Part shown: positions 1 to 5,623 of the stretch, one piece after another | Position numbering within the stretch: the first letter of the stretch is position 1 | How the letters are laid out: each line of letters opens with the position of its first letter | Source of the DNA: DASUSF01 sp036375275 | GTDB lineage: Bacteria > Pseudomonadota > Alphaproteobacteria > Geminicoccales > Geminicoccaceae | Reading direction: 5' to 3' | Length of the DNA: 9,809 nucleotides | NCBI GenBank assembly: GCA_036375275.1 | Contig: DASUSF010000281.1 | Span: 1 to 9,809, forward strand | Made by a program: the position numbers and the translations under genes | Notes under the pieces: generated by a model | Told to the model about the DNA's origin: nothing | Databases searched by the model: none | The model's input: the letters and a program-made list of their open reading frames with translations, nothing else

Positions 1-359
1 CCGACCGCCTCGCCCTGGTAGTTGTGCCACATCGTGAACAGGCCGCGCAGCACGCTGGCGCCGAGCAGCAGGCCCGCGGCCTGCCAGAGTGCCGCGCGCG
101 CGGCCGCTTCGTCGCCGCCAGCGAGGAGCCCCTGCGCCGAATCCACGGCCCGCCCGAGAAACTGCGGGATCAGGAGCTGAAAGATCGCGGCGACGACCGT
201 GGTGCAGACCGCGATCGCCAGGCCACGTCGGTAGTGGAGCGCCATGCGCAGCACGCGGCCGAGGATCCGGACGTCGGAGAGGGCCACGCCGGCGCCTGCG
301 CGCGGCCTGGGCCGGGAGGGGATCGAGCTGGTGGACGACAAGGCCGACCTCGAGGACAT
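1..359 (-). CDS. ABC exporter, N-terminal part of the transmembrane domain (partial)
   Basis: The minus-strand reading frame gives the start of a fused or half-size ABC exporter. It shows a basic amphipathic stretch (DVRILGRVLRMALHYRRG), then a first hydrophobic segment (LAIAVCTTVVAAIFQLLIP) followed by FLGRAVDSAQGLL. A second hydrophobic segment then leads into LRGLFTMWHNYQGEAVG. This order is typical of the ABC transmembrane type 1 domain of MsbA/multidrug-type exporters. The rest of that domain and the ATPase lie beyond the left edge, so the substrate cannot be named. The start is uncertain. ATG at 359 is used here; ATG at 422 and GTG at 287 are in frame, and none has a good Shine-Dalgarno sequence. 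The residues before about 287 are Ser/Arg/Pro-rich and look non-conserved, so the GTG may be the true start. An in-frame TAG at 477-479 limits the reading frame. The gene is divergent from the lipoprotein gene at 564. Confidence 0.8.
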   Translation of the reverse strand, partial: MSSRSALSSTSSIPSRPRPRAGAGVALSDVRILGRVLRMALHYRRGLAIAVCTTVVAAIFQLLIPQFLGRAVDSAQGLLAGGDEAAARAALWQAAGLLLGASVLRGLFTMWHNYQGEAV

Positions 360-563
360 CGGGGAACCGCTGGATGCCGACGCTCGTTCCGGGGCGCGGG
401 AACGCCCGCGGAGCCGCGGCATCCATAGCGCCCGCAGCGCGTGACGCCAAAGTCTTCCGGCGGGTGCGGGGCCTGGCTAAGCTCGCGCCGTCTGCGGCGG
501 GGCAGCCGGGCGGAACGGAGTGGCGCGCCGGCCGGCAAACGACAGGAGGAAAGGTCGGATCTC

Positions 564-1070
564 GTGAAGTTCGCACCGACCGGTCCGATCCGCAGGGCCC
601 GCTGGCAGACGATCCTGGCGCGCGCCGGCAGCATCGTCGTCCTCGCCGCCGTGTCGGCCTGCGCCTCGCACCCGCCGCCGGTCACCGCACGCGCGCAGGG
701 TCCCTACTTCGCTGCCCGTCCCGAGGCGTTCGAGGGCCGGGTGGTGGGCGCCGGCCATTGCGTCGACTTCGTCAAGGCGGCCGCCGGCGCGCCGCAGACG
801 TCCGCCTGGCGCAAGGGCGCCCCGGTCCGCGGCAATCCGCACATCCAGCGCGGCACCGCCGTCGCCACGTTCGAGGCCGACGGCACCTACACCAATGCGT
901 CGGGCAATCACGCCGCGATCTACCTGTATCAGGAAGAGCGCGGTATCTGGGTCTACGACCAGTGGCAGGGCCGGCCCGTGCACAAGCGGCTGATCCGCTT
1001 CGAGGGCGGTCGTGGCAGCGCCCGGGGCAGCAAGAGCAACGACGGCGACCGTTTCGCGGTCATCGGGTGA
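564..1070 (+). CDS. BPSL0067-family lipoprotein, CHAP/NlpC-P60-like fold
   Basis: This is a predicted 168-residue lipoprotein. After a basic N-terminus and a hydrophobic run comes a lipobox VSAC (Cys33), which suggests an envelope location. The mature part matches the BPSL0067 family pattern: GHCVDFVK with the candidate nucleophile Cys66, then SAWRKGAPVRGN, then GTAVATF, GNHAAIYL with His116, and VYDQW with Asp132. That Cys-His-Asp order is the one used by CHAP and NlpC/P60 amidases and peptidases, so peptidoglycan amide hydrolysis is possible. Activity is inference, because most members are uncharacterised. GTG at 564 was chosen over the in-frame ATG at 441 for two reasons: purine-rich AGGAGGAAAGG (544-554) precedes it, and translation from it puts the signal sequence near the N-terminus. 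The extra 41 residues of the longer version are low complexity. It could instead be a secreted effector-like amidase, but no immunity partner is evident nearby. Confidence 0.78.
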   Translation: MKFAPTGPIRRARWQTILARAGSIVVLAAVSACASHPPPVTARAQGPYFAARPEAFEGRVVGAGHCVDFVKAAAGAPQTSAWRKGAPVRGNPHIQRGTAVATFEADGTYTNASGNHAAIYLYQEERGIWVYDQWQGRPVHKRLIRFEGGRGSARGSKSNDGDRFAVIG

Positions 1071-1072
1071 CG

Positions 1073-1089
1073 CGCCCCCGGTGGGGGCG
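1073..1089 (+). terminator. GC hairpin between convergent genes, possible terminator
   Basis: CGCCCCC at 1073-1079 and GGGGGCG at 1083-1089 form a perfect 7-bp stem with a 3-nt loop. It lies 2 nt after the lipoprotein stop and before the convergent gene that ends at 1140. Only a weak pyrimidine-rich stretch follows on the plus strand and no U-tract follows on the minus strand, so intrinsic termination is plausible but not certain. Confidence 0.4.
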
Positions 1090-1139
1090 ACCATTCCTGC
1101 TCTTCCGACCCGCGTCCGCGGCAGTGGAGCGAGCGGACG

Positions 1140-1751
1140 TCAGGCGCGGATCCAGGTCTCCGAGAACGCCAGCATCGCCGTGGTGATGGTGCGCCCCGCG
1201 ATCTCGCGCGGCACCGGCTTGCCCGGCAGGTCACGACCGTTGACGGTGATGGTCGCGTCTTCGCAGCCGACGAACAGGCTCGGCATGTGGTGTCGGCCGG
1301 TCGCCGATCTGTCTGGCGGCAGGGCGAAGCAGAACGGCTCCCCGAGGCCGCTCCAGGTAAGACGTACGGTCAGCTCGCCGGCTGTCACCGTCTCGCTGTA
1401 GCTGCTGGCCGGATCGCCCGAGGCCGCGACGCTGTCGAGCTCCCGATAGACCAGCCCGTCGAGACCGGCCTGGCCCTTGAAGGCGCCGAAGTGGGAGACG
1501 AAGCCGGCGACCAGGTATCGCGCCAGCGCCTCGTTGTCGTGAAGGCAGAAGTTGCCCCGCTGCGCCGGCGGCGCGGCGTCCTCCGGCGACTGCAGCAGGA
1601 CCATGGCGTGGCCACGGCCGTGCGGCGACAACACGACGCGGAAGAAGCTGGCGAGCGCGACGAACGGCCCGTCCGCCGTCTCCTTCAGCGAGATGCCGGG
1701 GTTCTCCCCGGACCAGTCGACGGTGCCGGGAAAGAGGATCGGATCGGCCAT
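1140..1751 (-). CDS. Hypothetical protein of 203 residues
   Basis: I do not recognise the family. The predicted protein is 203 residues long, soluble, and lacks a signal peptide or membrane segment. It begins MADPILFPGTVDW. It contains a strongly patterned central region (FFRVVLSPHGRGHAMVLLQS, then RGNFCLHDNEALARYLVAGF). It ends in an apparently beta-rich part (GELTVRLTWSGLGEPFCFAL, HHMPSLFVGCEDATITVNG). The mix of ordered hydrophobic and charged residues looks like real coding sequence, unlike the opposite frames. ATG at 1751 is preceded by GAGGA (1756-1760) with 4-nt spacing, which decides this start. An in-frame GTG at 1784 would add 11 residues (VADPNARIEDA), and the frame stays open to an ATG at 1937, whose extra sequence looks non-coding and overlaps the small gene at 1898-2017. 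It converges with the lipoprotein gene. Confidence 0.68.
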   Translation of the reverse strand: MADPILFPGTVDWSGENPGISLKETADGPFVALASFFRVVLSPHGRGHAMVLLQSPEDAAPPAQRGNFCLHDNEALARYLVAGFVSHFGAFKGQAGLDGLVYRELDSVAASGDPASSYSETVTAGELTVRLTWSGLGEPFCFALPPDRSATGRHHMPSLFVGCEDATITVNGRDLPGKPVPREIAGRTITTAMLAFSETWIRA

Positions 1752-1897
1752 GGCGTCCTCGATGCGAGCGTTCGGGTCGGCCACCCTAGAGCGGATCCCG
1801 ATATCGCGGAACCGCTCGTCGACGCGAAAGCGCTCCTCGGCTCGCTGCGCCGAGGGCCGTCGGAGGGCCGGTGGCGCGCGGCCGAGTCGCCCAGGGG

Positions 1898-2017
1898 CTA
1901 TGGCACCGGCGATCCCGGCACAGGTCCGCTGTACCATCCGGCGCCGTAGCTGTAGACGAAGAACGCCAGGGCCGCGAACCCGACCCAGTACCAGACGCGG
2001 CCGTTGCTTGGATCCAT
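1898..2017 (-). CDS. Small single-pass membrane protein, 39 residues
   Basis: This short frame encodes 39 residues: a polar start MDPSNGR, one hydrophobic aromatic-rich segment (VWYWVGFAALAFFVYSYGAGW), and a short Pro/Gly tail. It is therefore predicted to be an inner-membrane microprotein with one transmembrane helix. The start is supported by GGAGG on the minus strand (2023-2027) with 5-nt spacing to ATG at 2017. A GGAAC-N17-CGTG element lies immediately upstream. The function is unknown. The gene is 114 nt or more from the start of the next minus-strand gene, so the two may or may not be cotranscribed. Small size is the main doubt, but the ribosome-binding site plus clean hydrophobic segment argue for a real gene. 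Confidence 0.6.
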   Translation of the reverse strand: MDPSNGRVWYWVGFAALAFFVYSYGAGWYSGPVPGSPVP

Positions 2018-2038
2018 CCCTGCCTCCACCGAGATCCG

Positions 2039-2064
2039 CACGCGCGAGCGGCTTCCGCCGTTCC
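2039..2064 (-). promoter_or_regulatory. Possible EcfG-type (general stress) promoter
   Basis: Read on the minus strand, GGAAC (2064-2060) is followed by a 17-nt spacer and CGTG (2042-2039). The alphaproteobacterial EcfG consensus is GGAAC-N16/17-CGTT, so this differs in the last base. Transcription would begin near 2032, just ahead of the ribosome-binding site of the 39-residue gene. It is a motif match only, and depends on the host being an alphaproteobacterium. Confidence 0.3.
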
Positions 2065-2073
2065 TATGAACGG
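2058..2073. repeat. Short inverted repeat in the divergent intergenic region
   Basis: CCGTTC (2058-2063) and GAACGG (2068-2073) are perfect inverted arms around CTAT. The site lies between the divergent 39-residue gene and the cytochrome-propeller gene and overlaps the GGAAC element. It may be an operator or a chance palindrome. Confidence 0.3.
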
Positions 2074-2208
2074 ACGCGGGAACGGGCCAATTCCCTGCCG
2101 GGCCCCGTGATCGTGGATTCGGATGACGGCAGCCGGTACCATCAGCCGAGGACGAGCTGGCGGCGATGACGGTTCGGGTTCCGGGCCATGAAGGCGCTGG
2201 AGGCGGCG

Positions 2209-3474
2209 ATGAGCAGACGATCGGTCGTGTCCTTGGCGAGCGCATGTCTCTGCGTCCTCCTCGCGAGCCAGGTCCAGGGCCAGCCACAGAGCGAGGCCGC
2301 CGCACTGCCGGAGGGCGCGGGCAGGCAGCTGGTCGAGAGCATCTGCACCGGCTGCCACCAGACCAATCAGATCACGCGGAGTTCCGGCTACAGCCGCGAC
2401 GGCTGGCGGGAGCTGACCGGCACGATGATCGACCTCTCCGGCAGCCCGGAGGACCAGGGGCAGATCATCGACTACCTGGCGACGCACTTTCCGCCCAACA
2501 CGAACCGCGCTCCCGACCTGGTGCCCGGCCCCCTGGAGATCGCGTTCAAGGAGTGGGTGGTGCCCACCCTCGGCCAGCGCTCGCGCGATCCGATCGAGGC
2601 GGCGGACGGTTCGATCTGGTGGGCCGGACAATGGGGCAACCTGATCGGACGCATCGACCCCGGGACCGGCGAGATGACGGAGTACCCGTTGCCGGACAAC
2701 TCGATGCCGCACAGCGTGACGCTCGATGAGGGCGGCAACGTCTGGTACATGGGAAACAAGAACGGCACCATCGGGAGGCTCGACCCGAAGTCCGGCGAGA
2801 TCACCGTCTTCGAGATGCCGGATCCCGCTGCGGAGGACCCGCACACCGGGATCTTCGACGATCGGGGCATCCTCTGGTTCACCCTCCAGCACAGCAACAT
2901 GGTGGGCCGGCTGGATCCGGCGAGCGGCGAGGTCGAGCTCGCGGCCATGCCGACGCCGGGATCGAGGCCCTACGGCATCGAGGTGGACGCCGAGGGGGTG
3001 CCGTGGGTCGCCTGCAACGGCAGCAACTGCCTGGTCGAGGTCGACCCGGAGACGCTGGAGCTCAGCGAGGTCGAGCTGCCGGATCCGGAGACGACGGTCC
3101 GACGCCTCGACATCGCCGAGGACGGCATGATCTGGTACGTCAACTCGTCGAAGGGGCGGCTCGGCCGCTACGATCCCGCGACCGGCGAGATCGAGCAGTG
3201 GCCGTCGCCGAGCGGGCCCCATTCCCATCCCTACGCGCTGGCGGTCGTCGACGGCGTCGTCTGGTACAACGAGTCCGGCATGCGGCCGGACACGCTGGTC
3301 CGCTTCGATCCGGGGACGGAGACCTTTCAGAGCTGGCCCATCCCGTCGGGGGGCGTCCATGCCGGCATCATCAGGCACATGCGGCCGTCCCGGGACGGCA
3401 ACCTTCTGACTCACCAGAGCGGCACCAACCGGATCATTCTGGTGACCTTGAAGGAGCCGTCCGCGACGCAATGA
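2209..3474 (+). CDS. Secreted cytochrome c / Vgb-like seven-bladed beta-propeller fusion
   Basis: This is a predicted periplasmic or secreted protein of 421 residues. ATG at 2209 has GGAGG at 2199-2203 with 5-nt spacing and gives a conventional signal peptide (MSRRSV, then a hydrophobic run ending near QVQGQ). The in-frame ATG at 2188 is less likely. Residues 33-95 form a small cytochrome c domain with one haem motif, C46-TG-C49-H50. Met73 is a possible distal ligand. The rest is a beta-propeller with repeats of the form DGxxW...IGRxDPxTGExxxxPxP. I count six clear units plus a degenerate last one (DGNLLTHQSGTNRIILV), consistent with seven blades as in virginiamycin B lyase (Vgb). Automatic annotation may call it streptogramin lyase, but the haem domain and signal peptide argue against antibiotic resistance. 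A periplasmic redox or binding role is likelier. Its substrate is unknown, and the Vgb catalytic residues cannot be assigned without an alignment. Confidence 0.85.
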   Translation: MSRRSVVSLASACLCVLLASQVQGQPQSEAAALPEGAGRQLVESICTGCHQTNQITRSSGYSRDGWRELTGTMIDLSGSPEDQGQIIDYLATHFPPNTNRAPDLVPGPLEIAFKEWVVPTLGQRSRDPIEAADGSIWWAGQWGNLIGRIDPGTGEMTEYPLPDNSMPHSVTLDEGGNVWYMGNKNGTIGRLDPKSGEITVFEMPDPAAEDPHTGIFDDRGILWFTLQHSNMVGRLDPASGEVELAAMPTPGSRPYGIEVDAEGVPWVACNGSNCLVEVDPETLELSEVELPDPETTVRRLDIAEDGMIWYVNSSKGRLGRYDPATGEIEQWPSPSGPHSHPYALAVVDGVVWYNESGMRPDTLVRFDPGTETFQSWPIPSGGVHAGIIRHMRPSRDGNLLTHQSGTNRIILVTLKEPSATQ

Positions 3475-3559
3475 GGCAGGTCATTGCCCGCGCGGAAGTT
3501 GGGGCTCAGGCCGCCGGACCTGCCGGTCGTCCATGCCGATCGCCGCTTGCCGGCACCAT

Positions 3560-3585
3560 GGCGCGCCCGGGGCCGGTGGCGCGCC
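3560..3585 (+). repeat. Paired GGCGCGCC palindromes able to form a hairpin
   Basis: The 8-base palindrome GGCGCGCC occurs at 3560-3567 and 3578-3585, 10 nt apart. The two copies can pair as an 8-bp stem. It sits 85 nt after the cytochrome-propeller stop and upstream of the kinase start. No U-tract follows, so it is at best a weak terminator or an mRNA-stabilising hairpin. Nothing else was recognised in 3475-3685. Confidence 0.25.
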
Positions 3586-3685
3586 GCCCCGCGAGCGGAC
3601 ATCGTGGGCGCGGACGGCGAGCGGCATGCGACCGGGCGCCACCGCCCCGGCTTGTCCGGCTGACCGGCGGCCGCTCCAGCCCGAC

Positions 3686-5404
3686 GTGACGAAGGAGACG
3701 CGGCCGATCGACAGTATCGACGAGGCACGGCGGCAGGGGATGGCGGGATGCGGTCCCGAGCCGGCGCCAGCCAGCCTCGAGAACGAGGCGCGGCTCCGTC
3801 GCGAGCTCGCGCAACGGACGAAGCATCTCGAGGCGGTGCTGAGCAGCGTCGCGCAGGGCATCGTGATCCTCGACCCCGATCTGCGCGTCGTCCTCACCAA
3901 CGACGGGCTGCACGACCTGGTCGGCTATCCGCGCGAGCTCGGCCGCCCCGGCACCCACGTCAGCGCGCTGATCCGCGACCGCCTGGAGCACGGCCTCTAC
4001 CTGCCGGGGGAGAAGGAGCAGGGCCTGAGCATCGACGAGATCGTCGAGCAGCGTCTCCAGGCGTACCGCGACCTGAAGCGGGAGTCCTACCGTCACCCGT
4101 TCCCGAACGACCGGCTGGTCGAGATCAGCCGCGAAAAGCTCGCCGACGGCTCGATCGTCTGCACCTTCACCGACGTCACCGAGCAGGCCAGGGCCGAGCT
4201 GGAGCTCGCCCGGCAGCGCGAGGCGCTGCACGAGCAGGAGAAGCTGTCGGCGCTCGGCATGCTCCTCGCCGGCATCGCGCACGAGCTGAACAACCCGCTC
4301 TCGGTGGTCCTCGGTCAGACCATGCTGATCGAGGAGACGGCGACCGATCCTAAGCTCCGGGAACGGGCGCAGCGGGTGCAGCGCGCGGCCAAGCGGTGCG
4401 TGAAGATCATCAAGACCTTTCTCGCGATCGCCCGGGAAAGCCCGCCCGAGCGGACCAGCGTCTCGCTCAACGACCTGGTCGAGCAGGGGCTCGAGCTGGT
4501 CGGCTATCAGCTCCGCCGGGCGCAGGTCGAGGTGGAGCTCGACCTCGCCCTGAACCTTCCGGACGTGCTCGCCGATGCGGGTCAGGTCGGCCAGGTGGTG
4601 ATCAACCTGCTGATCAACGCCTGCCAGGCGATGGAGGGCGTCACCGGGCGGAAGCGCGTGGTGGTCCGGACCGGCGCGCGGGCGGCCGACCGCACCGTGG
4701 AGCTCGAGACGATCGACAGCGGCCCGGGGGTGCCCGAGGCGCTCAGAAGCCGGATCTTCGACCCTTTCTTCACCACCAAGCCGATCGGCAGCGGCACCGG
4801 CATCGGCCTCGCCTTCTGCCACGGCGTCGTCACGGCCCACGGCGGCACGATCACGGTCGACGATGCGCCGTCCGGAGGCGCCCGCTTCCGGGTCCGCCTG
4901 CCGCAGGCGCACGATGCCCCGCGCCATGAGGGTCCGGCGGCGCTCGAAGCTCCGGGAGCACCGGCCGCGCGCGTCCTGGTGATCGACGACGAAGCGGAGA
5001 TCGGCGAGATCGTGGTCGATTTCCTCCGGCTCGGCGGGTTCGGCGCCGAGTTCGTTACCAGTGGCGAGGACGCGCTGGAACGGATCGTTGCCAGTGACTA
5101 CGACGCCGTGATCTGCGACCTCAGGATGCCCGGGCTGGACGGCATCGGCCTCTACCAGGAGATCGAGCGGCGGCGGCCCGAGCTTCTGGAGCGCCTCGTG
5201 TTCGCGACCGGCGACCAGCTCAGCGGCACGACGCGGCGCTTTCTGATGTCGTCGGGGCGGCCGTGCCTCGAGAAGCCGTTGCTGCCGGAGCAGGTGTTGC
5301 GGACCGTCACCCTGGTCTTGAACGCGCGGCGCACCCGATCCGAGAGCCAGACGACGGCAGCGCGCCCCGAGCGTCTTCCAGCCGGCCGCGGCTTCCCGAC
5401 TTGA
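3686..5404 (+). CDS. Soluble hybrid histidine kinase: PAS, HisKA, HATPase, receiver
   Basis: This is a predicted 572-residue cytoplasmic sensor kinase with no membrane segment. A coiled-coil-like start (LENEARLRRELAQR) leads into a PAS domain of the PAS_7 kind, about residues 45-165 (AQGIVILDPDLRVVLTNDG, IDEIVEQRLQAYR, FTDVTEQ). The HisKA domain has the phospho-acceptor His199 in AGIAHELNNPLS. The HATPase part carries NLLINACQAM, DSGPGVP and FFTTKPIGSGTGIGL. A C-terminal receiver has the acidic pair Asp434/Asp435 (VIDDE), phospho-acceptor Asp478 (ICDLRMPG) and Lys530 (EKP). All catalytic positions are intact. The start is uncertain. GTG at 3686 is used, ATG at 3740 is an alternative, and neither has a clear ribosome-binding site. 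The frame is open back to 3533, but that extension looks non-coding. The gene lies 219 nt upstream of the hydrogenase operon in the same direction. A regulatory link is possible but unproven. The ligand is unknown, and no separate response regulator is in view. Confidence 0.88.
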   Translation: MTKETRPIDSIDEARRQGMAGCGPEPAPASLENEARLRRELAQRTKHLEAVLSSVAQGIVILDPDLRVVLTNDGLHDLVGYPRELGRPGTHVSALIRDRLEHGLYLPGEKEQGLSIDEIVEQRLQAYRDLKRESYRHPFPNDRLVEISREKLADGSIVCTFTDVTEQARAELELARQREALHEQEKLSALGMLLAGIAHELNNPLSVVLGQTMLIEETATDPKLRERAQRVQRAAKRCVKIIKTFLAIARESPPERTSVSLNDLVEQGLELVGYQLRRAQVEVELDLALNLPDVLADAGQVGQVVINLLINACQAMEGVTGRKRVVVRTGARAADRTVELETIDSGPGVPEALRSRIFDPFFTTKPIGSGTGIGLAFCHGVVTAHGGTITVDDAPSGGARFRVRLPQAHDAPRHEGPAALEAPGAPAARVLVIDDEAEIGEIVVDFLRLGGFGAEFVTSGEDALERIVASDYDAVICDLRMPGLDGIGLYQEIERRRPELLERLVFATGDQLSGTTRRFLMSSGRPCLEKPLLPEQVLRTVTLVLNARRTRSESQTTAARPERLPAGRGFPT

Positions 5405-5452
5405 GCGATCGTCTGCCGCGCCGGGCGACGGTCGTCGCATGGCCCGCGTCGG

Positions 5453-5466
5453 TTGATCGAGATCAA
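5453..5466 (+). promoter_or_regulatory. FNR/Anr/FixK-type binding site
   Basis: TTGATCGAGATCAA is a perfect match to the FNR-family consensus TTGAT-N4-ATCAA, and the whole dyad is symmetric in both half-sites. It lies 157 nt before hydB in the only sizeable gap upstream of the hydrogenase operon. An FNR-family regulator could link expression to low oxygen, as is common for anaerobic or micro-oxic hydrogenases. Which regulator binds, and whether it activates or represses, cannot be read from the sequence. Confidence 0.75.
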
Positions 5467-5480
5467 GGCGGGCATATGAT
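5453..5480 (+). promoter_or_regulatory. Candidate sigma70-like promoter overlapping the FNR-type box
   Basis: TTGATC (5453-5458), a 16-nt spacer and TATGAT (5475-5480) resemble a -35/-10 pair, with TATGAT only one base from TATAAT. Transcription would start near 5487, giving a leader of about 137 nt. On this reading the box is centred near -27.5, not at the usual -41.5 of class II activation, so the promoter assignment and the mode of regulation are uncertain. Confidence 0.4.
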
Positions 5481-5589
5481 CCCCGGCGAGACCTTTCGGG
5501 CCTGGATCATCGGCCGGAGCCGGCCGGTGCCTCGCCGATACGCGCTGGCGAGATCAGGCCGCCCGGCAGGCAGCGGGCGGACCTGCTGG
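5476..5589 (+). promoter_or_regulatory. Structured leader upstream of hydB with stacked stem-loops
   Basis: Four paired elements are visible. ATGATCC (5476-5482) pairs with GGATCAT (5504-5510). CTCGCC (5531-5536) pairs with GGCGAG (5547-5552). CCGCCCG (5559-5565) pairs with CGGGCGG (5574-5580), loop 8 nt. Alternatively CCGGCAGG (5563-5570) pairs with CCTGCTGG (5582-5589), 8 bp with one G-U, which excludes the previous stem. It matches no riboswitch family that I recognise. High GC raises the chance of accidental stems, so function is only a possibility. Confidence 0.35.
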
Positions 5590-5623
5590 ATGATGCCGAC
5601 GGTGACGTGATGCAGGGCGCGCG

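Noticed and set aside
441..563. Longer start for the lipoprotein at ATG 441
   Set aside because: It adds 41 low-complexity residues before the signal sequence, and the purine-rich site at 544-554 supports GTG 564.
1785..1937. Extension of the 203-residue protein to ATG 1937
   Set aside because: The added residues look non-coding and overlap the small membrane-protein gene; GAGGA before ATG 1751 is a better start signal.
2079..2109. Plus-strand GGAAC-CGTG pair as a stress promoter for the cytochrome-propeller gene
   Set aside because: The spacer is 22 nt, outside the 16-17 nt of EcfG promoters.
1786..3471. Long minus-strand open frame (561 codons) opposite the cytochrome-propeller gene
   Set aside because: It is antisense to a gene with clear domains. 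The translation is rich in Arg, Ala, Asp and His with no recognisable motif, as expected from the complement of a high-GC gene.
3506..5440. Minus-strand open frame of 644 codons opposite the histidine kinase
   Set aside because: It is a mirror of a high-GC gene whose plus-strand product has every kinase motif. The antisense product is low complexity.
5559..5586. H-type pseudoknot formed by the 5559-5580 stem and its loop pairing with 5582-5586
   Set aside because: The connecting loops would be 0 and 1 nt, too short to cross the stems. Mutually exclusive hairpins are the better reading.
5476..5610. Possible 44-codon leader peptide before hydB
   Set aside because: It has a start at 5476 and AAGG upstream, but the ATG lies inside the likely -10 element and the sequence has no protein-like pattern.
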